NCBI GenBank assembly: GCA_050329935.1
Contig: JBHJOI010000014.1
Location: 1-16,954, forward strand
Direction: 5' to 3'
Source: CAYSFW01 sp050329935
Lineage (GTDB): Bacteria > Pseudomonadota > Gammaproteobacteria > UWMA-0217
Length of the DNA: 16,954 nt
Part shown: piece after piece, positions 1 through 7,310 of the stretch
How positions within the stretch are numbered: the first letter of the stretch is position 1
Layout of the letters: each line of letters opens with the position of its first letter
Program-made: the position numbers and the translations under genes
Notes under the pieces: model-generated
Databases searched by the model: none
Seen by the model: only the letters and a program-made list of their open reading frames with translations
Told to the model about the DNA's origin: nothing

Positions 1-578
1 GACGCTGGAACGTCGACATAGGTACACAACAGCTTCAAGAACTCACCGGGTTTCTCGGACACTTGTTGCCCGTGTACCAACACGCAGCGTTGCCGATTGC
101 GGTTGTAAAAATGCAATAGCGCCTCGTTATAGGCTACCCAGTTTCGAAAGCCTTCCGTCAACGCCTTATTTGTCAACGACGCACCATGATCACCGACCGA
201 CCGCGTCAGCGCGGCGCGCGGCGCGTCGTAAACCAGCACGAATGCCAGTTCGGGATCAACATCGCGCCAGTAGTTCATTAGATGCACGGCTTGCGGGTCG
301 GCCCAGCCCCAGAACTTCTGGTCCATGTTGCCGAGTAGAAGATCCAGCGCGACCCCCTGCCACAGCGGCGTGGGCTCGATTTGACTCACTTCTTTTGCGG
401 ATTGCAGGTCACGCACCGATTTCGCGCCGTGGGCCTTGCAGAGTGTCTGGGTGACCTGCTCAGGCGAAAATCCCTCGCGCCGCGACGGTTGCGCGGATTG
501 CATACCCCAGGCGCCAAGTTGGCGCTCAACATCTTGGTAGCCGGACTGTGGATGTCCGACGATCAGTAACTTGTTCAT
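1..578 (-). CDS. Sulfotransferase-like protein, 3' end outside window (partial)
   Basis: This reading frame opens with ATG at 578 and runs without a stop for 192 codons to the window edge, so the C-terminus is missing. The start is supported by AGGAG about 9 bases upstream. The N-terminus reads MNKLLIVGHPQSGYQDVERQ: a hydrophobic beta strand followed by a glycine/serine loop, placed like the 5'-phosphosulfate-binding loop (usually PRSGT) of PAPS-dependent sulfotransferases. Here the loop is HPQSGY, so the fit is loose. Later segments such as WADPQAVHLMNYWRD, FVLVYDAPRAALTRS and RCVLVHGQQVSE resemble the fold's second half, including a possible 3'-phosphate loop. I recall similar proteins encoded beside capsule export genes in other proteobacteria. 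It lies downstream of kpsD on the same strand, so modification of the exported polysaccharide is a reasonable inference. It could instead be a glycosyltransferase-associated domain; substrate and activity are unknown. Confidence 0.7.
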   Translation of the reverse strand, partial: MNKLLIVGHPQSGYQDVERQLGAWGMQSAQPSRREGFSPEQVTQTLCKAHGAKSVRDLQSAKEVSQIEPTPLWQGVALDLLLGNMDQKFWGWADPQAVHLMNYWRDVDPELAFVLVYDAPRAALTRSVGDHGASLTNKALTEGFRNWVAYNEALLHFYNRNRQRCVLVHGQQVSEKPGEFLKLLCTYVDVPA

Positions 579-684
579 TTCCTTGAACTCCTAGTCCCTT
601 AGGTATTTTTTAGACCTTTTGTCCATCCGGTCGCTCGCCTTCGGCCCACCCTGGCCTCGATACAGTAAGACTAGCTCAAGACGC

Positions 685-722
685 CGACCAAAATCCGGAA
701 AGTATTCGCAATAATTTGGTCG
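685..722. repeat. Perfect 8-bp inverted repeat in the kpsD / sulfotransferase-like gap
   Basis: CGACCAAA (685-692) and TTTGGTCG (715-722) are exact reverse complements separated by 22 bases. They lie in the 272-bp stretch (579-850) between kpsD and the sulfotransferase-like gene, where I see no gene. No T-run follows on either strand, so a canonical terminator is unlikely. An operator or an RNA hairpin in the leader of the downstream gene is possible. Confidence 0.4.
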
Positions 723-850
723 AATCCACTGTCGTTACGATCGGAATCCAACCAAGGCGCCATGATTAGCGGCGACTTAACAACTCGAATAACTCCTCTA
801 CAGCGGTAGTCCATGACCGCCGCTTTGTGCACGTCCAGTTCGGCGCGCGT

Positions 851-2557
851 CTAAAGTCCAATCACAACCGCCGCGCTCACCGCGATCTGGTACAGAATTT
901 GGGTCAAATCCTTCGTGATTTGTACCGATTTGACGTCGACCTTGGGCATGACCAGGATTTCATCGCCTGGCCGGATTCGCGCATCGGGTTCCCTGCCCCA
1001 ACCGCCTTCCGACGCGCGGGTGAACGAGCCATTGCGGTGCAGGATGACAATCTGCGAATTCTTCGCGCTTTGCGCGTAGCCGCCGGCTTGATCGATGTAC
1101 TCGCTCAGCGAGAGGCGATCGTTGTACACCGTCGCGTTCGGGAACATAACGGCGCCGCTGATGAGTACGATCCCGTCTTCAACCGGGACCTTTATCACAT
1201 CGCCGTTTTCGAGCAGCAGGCTCTCAATCTCGGCGGTCTGCGCCAACACGACCTGTCCCCTTGGGGCAATCCCACGCGCGCGTTCGATCCACTTGAGTAC
1301 CAGTTCCGCTTCGCCCTTGCGTAGTTCGATCTCGCTGTTCGTCGCGGAGTGCGCGGTGAGGACACTATGCTCCAGCGCTCGCAGCGACTGTTCCAGCATC
1401 TCCGCTTGACGAACCTTCACGCTCTCTCGGTACAGTTGTATCGCGCGTGCGTCGGAACGCTCGTTCATGTGCACGCTCCGCATCAACTCACCAAGGCGAC
1501 TGCCGTGCGGAAGCACGAACTCCTGGGGACTCTGATGTTCGCCCTCGACGCGGACCGTGATTGTCCCCGGCCGCTTATCCGCAGTAAGTTGCACGGCATC
1601 GCCGTCGACTACCGTGATCGCGCGAGCCTCATCGAGCGAGTAATACTCGACATTTCTCGTGGTTCCCGTGTTTCGGATCACGCGCAAATGCGTCGCGGAA
1701 GGCTGAGCCTTGGCGAGTGCCAGAATCTCGTCCAGCGCGATCGACGACGATGGAAACTCGAAGCGATTGTCGTTCTGCACCAACCCGGAGACCTTGACCG
1801 TGCTGCGGCGTGGCCCGACCACGATGGTATCGCCGTCCGCCAGTTGCGCATCGGGCATTCGGCCATCAAGTAGAAACGCGTACAAGTCAATCGTCCGATA
1901 GTTGGCATCGCCGCGCTGAATTCGGATATCGATATAGCTGCCGCGGTCGGGATCGACACCGCCGGCTTGATCCAGGTAGTTCAGTACGCTGTCTGACGAC
2001 AAACCGGCATACAAGCCCGGACGCGCGACGAATCCCGTCACGAAAATCTTGACCGGTTGCGCGGCGGCAAGGTTGACGTAGCTGTGCACGTTGGAGCGAT
2101 AGACCGTGGCAATCTTACGCTTTACGACCTCGCCAAGTTCACTATTGCGCACGCCCACGACATTAACCGGACCGACCCTCGGTACGAAAATATTGCCTTG
2201 CGCATCCACCGTCAGAACGGTTTCAAGTTCATACGCGCCCCACATCTTGAGCGTAATGCTGTCGCCAATGCCGATCGAATAGTTAGGGTTGAATCCGGAG
2301 TACGAATTGCGCGAGAACGCGCCGGTAAATAGCTGCGCGCCGAATACATCCGATGCGACCGTAGGTACCGTCGGCGCGGTTTCGATGATCGAGCGCGCCG
2401 CTTCCGCCTGCACGGTCGGACCCAGCGACACGGGTTCTCGACCATTCGATGCACCGCTCTGATTATTGAAGGGCGTCCCCTGGAGCGGATTGGCCGACGC
2501 GACCCCTAGTGTCGCGAATAGAATCCAGAATAGAACACGTATCCCTGCACCGAGCAT
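851..2557 (-). CDS. kpsD: KpsD-like capsular polysaccharide export protein
   Basis: This 568-residue protein is close to the length of E. coli KpsD (about 560). A Sec-type signal peptide is visible: a hydrophobic stretch to about residue 22 ending ASA before NPLQ. A polysaccharide-export domain follows at roughly residues 90-170, with the segment YSIGIGDSITLKMWG and the strand FVPRVGPVNV. Several SLBB-type beta-grasp repeats come next (for example VTGFVARPGLYAG with LDQAGGVDP, and a last one with LISGAVMFPN and YIDQAGGYA). The C-terminus is hydrophobic (ILYQIAVSAAVVIGL), as in KpsD rather than in lipoprotein-type Wza. The family forms the outer-membrane/periplasmic part of the exporter for group 2 capsules and meets KpsE in the periplasm. 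It begins 3 bases after the kpsE stop codon, with AAGGA upstream. The operon context makes the assignment firm; the identity of the polysaccharide is not visible. Confidence 0.93.
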   Translation of the reverse strand: MLGAGIRVLFWILFATLGVASANPLQGTPFNNQSGASNGREPVSLGPTVQAEAARSIIETAPTVPTVASDVFGAQLFTGAFSRNSYSGFNPNYSIGIGDSITLKMWGAYELETVLTVDAQGNIFVPRVGPVNVVGVRNSELGEVVKRKIATVYRSNVHSYVNLAAAQPVKIFVTGFVARPGLYAGLSSDSVLNYLDQAGGVDPDRGSYIDIRIQRGDANYRTIDLYAFLLDGRMPDAQLADGDTIVVGPRRSTVKVSGLVQNDNRFEFPSSSIALDEILALAKAQPSATHLRVIRNTGTTRNVEYYSLDEARAITVVDGDAVQLTADKRPGTITVRVEGEHQSPQEFVLPHGSRLGELMRSVHMNERSDARAIQLYRESVKVRQAEMLEQSLRALEHSVLTAHSATNSEIELRKGEAELVLKWIERARGIAPRGQVVLAQTAEIESLLLENGDVIKVPVEDGIVLISGAVMFPNATVYNDRLSLSEYIDQAGGYAQSAKNSQIVILHRNGSFTRASEGGWGREPDARIRPGDEILVMPKVDVKSVQITKDLTQILYQIAVSAAVVIGL

Positions 2558-2560
2558 TAC

Positions 2561-3664
2561 CTAATCCTTATGGTCTTTTATGGTCGCAACCGCGAGCCGG
2601 CCGATCCAGTAAAGCATTACCACGAATGCAAAAAACGTAACCAGGTTGTAAAAACGTCGCGGATATTCCGCGGACTCCGGTAAATTGGGCGATTGCACGA
2701 TTACCAGATGTTTGAGCTTGCGCGACGCGTCGATCCGCGCGCTTTCCAGCGCACTCAAGGTCGAACGGTAAATATCGCTGCCGAATTCGAGGTTCATCTG
2801 CATCTCCTCGAAGCGTACGGTGAGATCGTTCAACGGTGACGCGACGTCACTGCCGACGATTTTTTTCCGCTCGGCACGAATCTGGTTATCCAGGGAGTCA
2901 ATCTCGGCCTTGAGTCGCGCCACTTCGGGCGCCGTGGGATTAAGGAAGGTCGTCACGGTCTTGAGCTCGGCCTTCTTGCCCGCCAGTTCGACCTCCATCC
3001 CCATGATGATGGAAGAAACCGCCTCGCTCTCCCCTTTTGGCGAGACGATGTTGTGCTCATTCTGAAACGAGAGCATTCCTTGCTTGACCTTGCGCAACTG
3101 GTCCTGCGCGCGCTGCAATTGACCGGTCGCAAATGCCATCTGCTCTTCGGCCATTTGATGTCCGACCACATTGGTGAACCGCTCGCTTTGTTTGACGATC
3201 GCTTCGACGATTCGTCGCGCCATTTCCCGATTGAACGCCTGTACGCGTAAAGTGATCATCGACGACGCCGCGTCGAATTCGACACTGATACGCTTGCGAT
3301 AGTATTCCAGATAATCCTCGCGCGAGGCCTGGGCATCAAGTCGCGACAAGTAGTCGATACTCGTCGCGCTGAAGTGATCGCGCAGCTGTAACGTCGCGGT
3401 CAGATAATCGAGCATGTCATGCGAAAGCACGTACTCCCGCAGAATCATCGAATCCCGACTCTCGGAGCCCCCGGCGCCGATCATCGCCGCCAGATCCATG
3501 CCCGCGGTCGGCGCGTTTCCGCTGCGCTGCATAACGAATTTCGACTCGGACACGTAACGATCCGATGCGAAATAACCCCAGTAAAAGGCAGCGAGCAGCA
3601 TCGGTATCCAGACAAATACGAGTTGTCCGATCGGCTGTTTGCCGTTTCTGAGTCTGGAAATCAT
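2561..3664 (-). CDS. kpsE: KpsE/CtrB/BexC-family capsule export inner-membrane protein
   Basis: This is a 367-residue polysaccharide co-polymerase (PCP-3) type protein. A transmembrane helix near the N-terminus (LVFVWIPMLLAAFYWGYF, about residues 13-30) is followed by a long periplasmic region. That region has helical, probably coiled-coil segments around residues 150-280 (QLQRAQDQLRKVKQGMLSFQ and EVARLKAEIDSLDNQIRAER). A second transmembrane helix lies at the C-terminus (VTFFAFVVMLYWIGRLAV) before a short charged tail. The family bridges the KpsMT transporter and KpsD. I chose the ATG at 3664 because it overlaps the kpsT stop in a TAATG junction, giving translational coupling. An in-frame ATG at 3685 would add seven residues (MLPASSI) and overlap kpsT by 22 bases, without a visible ribosome site. 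Confidence 0.92.
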   Translation of the reverse strand: MISRLRNGKQPIGQLVFVWIPMLLAAFYWGYFASDRYVSESKFVMQRSGNAPTAGMDLAAMIGAGGSESRDSMILREYVLSHDMLDYLTATLQLRDHFSATSIDYLSRLDAQASREDYLEYYRKRISVEFDAASSMITLRVQAFNREMARRIVEAIVKQSERFTNVVGHQMAEEQMAFATGQLQRAQDQLRKVKQGMLSFQNEHNIVSPKGESEAVSSIIMGMEVELAGKKAELKTVTTFLNPTAPEVARLKAEIDSLDNQIRAERKKIVGSDVASPLNDLTVRFEEMQMNLEFGSDIYRSTLSALESARIDASRKLKHLVIVQSPNLPESAEYPRRFYNLVTFFAFVVMLYWIGRLAVATIKDHKD

Positions 3665-4320
3665 TATTGAACTTGCTGGTAACATTGAACGGCATCATCG
3701 ATACGGTCGAAGTACCGCGCCTCGCCCGCCTCCAAGACGATGCCCGCGTCACATTGCTTTTGTAACGTGCCAAGATCATGCGAAACCATGATGATCGACG
3801 CCCGTTCGCGCATGTCCGCGAATGCTTGCCTCGACTTATCTCGAAACGCCTGATCGCCGACGGCGGTGATTTCATCCACCAGGTAAACGTCAAAGTCAAA
3901 CGCCATCGACATCGCGAACGCCAGTCTGGATTTCATGCCCGATGAGTACGATTTGACCGGTTCTTCGAAGTAGTCGTCGAGTTCAGAGAACGATTTTATC
4001 CAATTGACCTTTTCTTCGAGTTCGTGCTCGCGTCCATAAACCCGGCAGACGAACTTGACGTTCTCGCGTCCCGAGAGCGAACCTTGAAATCCACCCGAGA
4101 GCGCAAGCGGCCATGAGACTCGCTTCGTGGTCAACACCTCGCCGGTATCCGGAAAGTCAATGCCGCCCAGGATCCGCATCAAGGTTGATTTTCCGGCACC
4201 ATTGCGTCCGAGCAACCCGACATTCGCGCCGGTGGGGATGGTCAGGTTGAGATCCCTAAACACGTAATGACGACCGGCGCGAGTGCGATAGCTCTTGGTC
4301 AGTGCTTTGAGCTCGATCAC
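3664..4320 (-). CDS. kpsT: KpsT-like capsule ABC transporter ATP-binding protein
   Basis: This 218-residue ATPase carries all the expected ABC motifs. Walker A is GRNGAGKST at residues 38-46, the signature is YSSGMKSRLAFAM at 125-137, Walker B is VYLVDE ending at Glu150, and an H-loop His lies in MVSHD. The signature SSGM instead of LSGGQ and the short length are typical of the KpsT/CtrD/BexA branch that energises capsule export. The start is GTG and shares bases with the kpsM stop (GTGA), so the two are translationally coupled, matching their joint role as a KpsM2-KpsT2 transporter. The downstream kpsE begins inside the stop codon of this gene. Teichoic acid or O-antigen exporters (TagH, Wzt) are related alternatives, but the neighbours kpsE, kpsD and kpsF settle the assignment. 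Confidence 0.95.
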   Translation of the reverse strand: MIELKALTKSYRTRAGRHYVFRDLNLTIPTGANVGLLGRNGAGKSTLMRILGGIDFPDTGEVLTTKRVSWPLALSGGFQGSLSGRENVKFVCRVYGREHELEEKVNWIKSFSELDDYFEEPVKSYSSGMKSRLAFAMSMAFDFDVYLVDEITAVGDQAFRDKSRQAFADMRERASIIMVSHDLGTLQKQCDAGIVLEAGEARYFDRIDDAVQCYQQVQ

Positions 4321-5099
4321 GTCGCGACCATCCGGGTAAGGTTTTGCCGATACAATGCAAGCCCCAACAGCATGAACACGATCGCATAGATAGCTAGTGT
4401 CTCGTGACTACCGCCGACGGTCTCGAACTGGACGAAAAACGCATCGCGGATCAATTCCAGCGCGTGCAGAACCGGATTCCATAACAAATAGACGCGATAT
4501 TCGGAAGGAATATTCGCCAGTGAAAAGAATATGCCCGACATGAAATAGAGCGGCTTGAGCGCGATCGAGATGAACTTCTGCAATTCCGGAAAAAGCGTCA
4601 CCCCGACACATAGCACCAGCGCAAATCCGGCTGAGAATAAGAACAGCAAGATGAATACCGCGACCAATCCCAAGGGATCGGCGATCTGAACGTCGAATCC
4701 GAACCAGTATGCGAGCGTGATCAAAACGATGAATACCGCCGAGTGAATCAGGAACTCCAATCCAATGCGGGCGAGAAACGCGTCTATTGGCTTCACCTGG
4801 CGGTAGCCAAATAACCCAGAATTGGAGGAAACCGACGCCATGCCCCGATTAACGGTGCTGATGAACATCAACCAAGGCACGATGCCGGTGATCAGGAACA
4901 AGGTGAAGTCCACACCCGGCATCGTTCGTCCGATGATGTAACCGAACATCAATGCGAGCATCGCGACATGCGCCAGCGGTTCGAGCAACAACCACGCGTA
5001 GCCGAGTCGATATATGCCAAACCGGGTCTTCATCTCGCGCATCAGCAGGGCAAAATGTACCGCCCGCGCGATTTCCCAGGGTGTTCGCATTCGCTCCAT
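4317..5099 (-). CDS. kpsM: KpsM-like capsule ABC transporter permease
   Basis: This is an ABC-2 type permease of 260 residues from the chosen start, against about 258 for E. coli KpsM. Roughly six hydrophobic segments are visible: HVAMLALMFGYIIG, FTLFLITGIVPWLMFI, LIHSAVFIVLITLAYWFGF, LGLVAVFILLFLFSAGFALV, the FISIALKPLYFMSGIFFSL region, and IYAIVFMLLGLALY near the C-terminus. An amphipathic N-terminal part (TPWEIARAVHFALLMREMKTR) comes first, as expected for the family. It forms the membrane channel for the capsular polymer with KpsT. An in-frame ATG at 5135 would add 12 residues and overlap kpsF by 28 bases. I prefer the ATG at 5099, 8 bases past the kpsF stop codon, because it restores family length; the ATG at 5090 is also possible. 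The gene ends in a 4-base overlap with kpsT. Confidence 0.93.
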   Translation of the reverse strand: MERMRTPWEIARAVHFALLMREMKTRFGIYRLGYAWLLLEPLAHVAMLALMFGYIIGRTMPGVDFTLFLITGIVPWLMFISTVNRGMASVSSNSGLFGYRQVKPIDAFLARIGLEFLIHSAVFIVLITLAYWFGFDVQIADPLGLVAVFILLFLFSAGFALVLCVGVTLFPELQKFISIALKPLYFMSGIFFSLANIPSEYRVYLLWNPVLHALELIRDAFFVQFETVGGSHETLAIYAIVFMLLGLALYRQNLTRMVAT

Positions 5100-5107
5100 G
5101 GTCGTGC

Positions 5108-6103
5108 CTAGTCGTAGATCTCGAGCACGCCGCAAACGTCCTCGTGGTCGGATTCGAGGCGCTCTCCCGTAACGATCAAGACCTTGATCTTGCGCCGTTT
5201 CATCATCGCGTCGGCCTCAACCAGCTTGGCGGAGGCGCGGATCGTAACCGGCCGCTTGTTCATGAACTCGCGGACCGGCTTGTCCAGCGTCGCGGGATCC
5301 TGCAGCATCGCGCGGCGCAAATCACCATCCGTCAATACGCCGACCAATCGACCTTCGTCCATAACGATCGCCAGACCGAGGCGGCTTGAGGTCATGGTGA
5401 ATAGACAATCTCGCAGGAGGTGCGACGGAGGAACGGTCGGCAAATCGACCGAACGCATGACGTCGCGCACCCGCGTCAGCAAACGTCGACCGATATCTCC
5501 GCCCGGGTGAAACACAGCAAAGTCATCCGGCTTGAAATCTCGTGCCTTGATCAACGCGACGGCCAACGCATCGCCCATCGCCATCGTAACGAGCGTGGAC
5601 GTCGTCGGGGCCAGATTGTTGGGGCAGACTTCCCGCTCGACCGAGACATCCAGCGCCACATCGGCGTTTTGCGCGAGCGGCGAGTCCGCTCCCCCCGTCA
5701 TCGCGATAATTCGATTGCCGAAGTGCTTGAGCGGCGGCAGCATCCGGAGGATCTCGTCGGTCCGGCCGCTGTTTGAGATCAGGATCACGAGATCCTCGGG
5801 GCGAATCATCCCAAGATCGCCATGAAAGGCGTCGCCAGGATGAATAAAGAAGCTTGGGGTTCCGGTGGATGAAAACGTCGCCGCGATTTTCTTGCCAACC
5901 AGCCCCGATTTGCCCATGCCGAGGACGATGGTCCGCCCCTTGGTACGGAGTATGAGGTCGACGGCTTGGTCGAATTCGTCGCCGATACGAGCGATCATCG
6001 CCCCGAGGGCGTGTGCCTGCTCGGTAAGCACTTCCCGCGCAGTGTCGCGATGCCGGCCCCCTACGCTGGCACCACACTCGCTCACGGTTAGCTGATTAGC
6101 CAT
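5108..6103 (-). CDS. kpsF: Arabinose-5-phosphate isomerase KpsF/KdsD
   Basis: This 331-residue cytoplasmic enzyme interconverts ribulose 5-phosphate and arabinose 5-phosphate, the first committed step to Kdo. It has an N-terminal SIS domain (about residues 45-185) and two CBS domains (about 212-331). The four catalytic residues of E. coli KdsD (Lys59, Glu111, Glu152, His193) correspond, at a constant offset of six, to Lys65 in GMGKSG, Glu117 in SGRTDE, Glu158 in VEREVCP and His199 in FHPGG, so activity is likely. It starts the capsule operon, with GGAG six bases before the ATG. Its position in front of kpsMTED suggests a capsule-dedicated paralogue (KpsF), since capsules exported by this pathway carry a poly-Kdo linker. 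Whether a second housekeeping kdsD exists elsewhere, usually near lptC, cannot be seen here. Confidence 0.94.
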   Translation of the reverse strand: MANQLTVSECGASVGGRHRDTAREVLTEQAHALGAMIARIGDEFDQAVDLILRTKGRTIVLGMGKSGLVGKKIAATFSSTGTPSFFIHPGDAFHGDLGMIRPEDLVILISNSGRTDEILRMLPPLKHFGNRIIAMTGGADSPLAQNADVALDVSVEREVCPNNLAPTTSTLVTMAMGDALAVALIKARDFKPDDFAVFHPGGDIGRRLLTRVRDVMRSVDLPTVPPSHLLRDCLFTMTSSRLGLAIVMDEGRLVGVLTDGDLRRAMLQDPATLDKPVREFMNKRPVTIRASAKLVEADAMMKRRKIKVLIVTGERLESDHEDVCGVLEIYD

Positions 6104-6275
6104 TCACGCTCCTTGTGTTCATCACCGTTCCAGGGTCATGCACTCGTCACACGACGGGGCCCAAGACATCACGAGCCCAAATGCTAGACCCTCCGGGGTC
6201 CGCGAACCTCCGAGGCATCAAATAGCCCGGAGATCTGGTCCCGAAGACTAATCCGATTGTCCCGAGGAATGGTTT

Positions 6276-6303
6276 GATCTACCTCACGCGCCGAGCGTAG
6301 ATC
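6276..6303. repeat. Inverted repeat GATCTAC/GTAGATC
   Basis: The seven-base arms (6276-6282 and 6297-6303) are exact reverse complements. An inner CTC/GAG pair lengthens the stem with one unpaired base, leaving a short loop. It lies about 175 bases upstream of the kpsF start and could be a leader hairpin or a regulator site. Confidence 0.35.
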
Positions 6304-6373
6304 GCTCCCGCCCCCGCGTGAAACGTGCTCGGCTTCACAGTTCGCGCCTCAAGTCCAACGGAAGGTGCCCGAG

Positions 6374-6406
6374 GACAGCCGCAGATATCATCTGCTGTCG
6401 GCTGTC
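6374..6406. repeat. Strong inverted repeat GACAGCCG...CGGCTGTC
   Basis: The eight-base arms (6374-6381 and 6399-6406) pair perfectly. The stem can continue inward through CAGAT/ATCTG (6382-6386 and 6390-6394) after a four-base bulge (6395-6398), making a 33-base hairpin. In the minus-strand transcript, no U-run follows. It may be a factor-dependent terminator or a structured RNA after the lipoprotein gene. Confidence 0.4.
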
Positions 6407-6503
6407 TTGTATCGAAAGAACAACACCCGAGCCAACACCGGGTGGCAAAGCGGGTCAAGGATGAATCGATGAGGAAATCGAGCGCGACGGCTAGCCGCGT
6501 CTA

Positions 6504-6809
6504 TCAGGGTGTTGGCGGTGCTTTGTCGCCGAGACTCGACTGCCTCGCATCGATCGCCAGCCTCTTGGCCCTGAGCGCGACGATCCGTGCGAGTTCATAG
6601 CGACCTTCATTCAAAAAGCGGTTGGCGTCCTCCAGTAACACGCGCGCTTCGTCAAAGTCCCGGGCAGCCTTGGTCGCCGCGCCGACCTCCTCGGCGGCAC
6701 GCAATGCTTGACGAGCATCGCTCATCTCCTGGGCTGGAATGGCAGCGCAACCCGTGATCGCCAATGCAACGGCCATTATCGCTGCGCGCGGATTCTTAAC
6801 TATTTTCAT
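6504..6809 (-). CDS. DUF4398-type small lipoprotein
   Basis: From the ATG at 6809 this encodes 101 residues. The start is chosen because it gives a clean lipoprotein signal peptide (MKIVKNPR, a hydrophobic run, then ITGC with the lipidated cysteine at position 21). The frame stays open upstream to 6956, but that extension has no signal-peptide logic. The residues after the cysteine are Ala-Ala, not Asp, so sorting to the outer membrane is expected. The mature part is short, Ala/Glu/Arg-rich and almost wholly helical (SDARQALRAAEEVGAATKA and LNEGRYELARIVALRAKRLA), resembling the DUF4398 family often found near OmpA-like proteins. Function is unknown; a role in envelope maintenance is only inference. 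The gene faces away from the arsC-like gene across a 108-bp gap. Confidence 0.75.
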   Translation of the reverse strand: MKIVKNPRAAIMAVALAITGCAAIPAQEMSDARQALRAAEEVGAATKAARDFDEARVLLEDANRFLNEGRYELARIVALRAKRLAIDARQSSLGDKAPPTP

Positions 6810-6917
6810 CTGGTGACACCCCGTGTTCGCCCGTTGGCTAGCGTATCGCGGAAATCTACGAATTGCTAGAATCGGCCCTGTTTTCAAGATCCAATGCACC
6901 GCAACCAGAACGCTCTC

Positions 6918-7310
6918 ATGACCGATAACTCGGAAAACACGACCCTCATTTTCCACAATCCTCGCTGCTCGAAATCGCGAATGGCACTTGAACTGCTACG
7001 CGGCCGTGGCATTGAGCCAACCGTGATCGAGTATTTGAAGACGCCGCCGTCACGCGAGGAACTCGGGCGCGTCCTCGCACTGCTCGGAATGGAGCCGCGC
7101 GCGCTGATGCGCCGCAAGGAAGACGAATACCTCGCGCTCAACCTTGATAATCCCGATTTGACGCGCGATGAACTGATCGACGCGATGCTGAGTCACCCGC
7201 GCTTGATCGAACGCCCGATCGTCATCGCGGGCGGAAAAGCGATCCTGGGCCGCCCGCCCGAGCGCGTGCTCGATCTCATTCAGGCACCGACCGACGGCCA
7301 TTCATCGTGA
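6918..7310 (+). CDS. ArsC/YfgD-family arsenate reductase-like protein
   Basis: This is a 130-residue thioredoxin-fold protein of the glutaredoxin-dependent ArsC family. The opening strand TLIFHNPRCSKSR contains the family cysteine (Cys17) in the HNPRCSKSR motif. The later segment ERPIVIAGGKAILGRPPERV holds the conserved arginines and cis-proline region used by ArsC to bind arsenate. The ATG at 6918 is chosen because the protein then begins a few residues before the first strand; an in-frame ATG at 6894 would add eight residues. There is no arsR, arsB or acr3 gene nearby. The gene heads an operon with wrbA (GTGA overlap), as in the YfgD-type copies I recall beside wrbA and hda in Pseudomonas. 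It may therefore be a general thiol reductase rather than a true arsenic-resistance enzyme. Confidence 0.85.
   Translation: MTDNSENTTLIFHNPRCSKSRMALELLRGRGIEPTVIEYLKTPPSREELGRVLALLGMEPRALMRRKEDEYLALNLDNPDLTRDELIDAMLSHPRLIERPIVIAGGKAILGRPPERVLDLIQAPTDGHSS

Larger units (their letters stand above)
6104..6503. other. 400-bp intergenic stretch upstream of kpsF, rich in inverted repeats
   Basis: No convincing gene lies between the DUF4398-type gene and kpsF, both on the minus strand, so this stretch should hold the terminator of one and the promoter of the other. I see four perfect stems: GACCC/GGGTC around a TCCG loop (6187-6200), GATCTAC/GTAGATC (6276-6303), GACAGCCG/CGGCTGTC (6374-6406) and CACCCG/CGGGTG (6424-6444). 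There is also a 10-bp palindrome at 6488-6497. None has a convincing T-run, and I could not fix a sigma-70 promoter with confidence. Confidence 0.5.

Noticed and set aside
827..1873. Plus-strand open frames across kpsD (827-1324, 1349-1873)
   Set aside because: They are antisense to kpsD, with His/Arg-rich, motif-free products.
6431..6516. GCCAACACC / GGTGTTGGC inverted pair 68 bases apart, as possible ends of a small mobile element
   Set aside because: Arms are only nine bases, no target-site duplication is seen, and one arm lies in the coding end of the lipoprotein gene.
6325..6600. A 91-codon plus-strand frame in the kpsF upstream region
   Set aside because: It has no ribosome site, low-complexity Ser/Ala composition, passes through several inverted repeats and overlaps the DUF4398-type gene antisense.
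6918..7310. Arsenic resistance operon
   Set aside because: Only the ArsC-fold protein is present, without arsR, arsB, acr3 or arsM; the neighbourhood is housekeeping.
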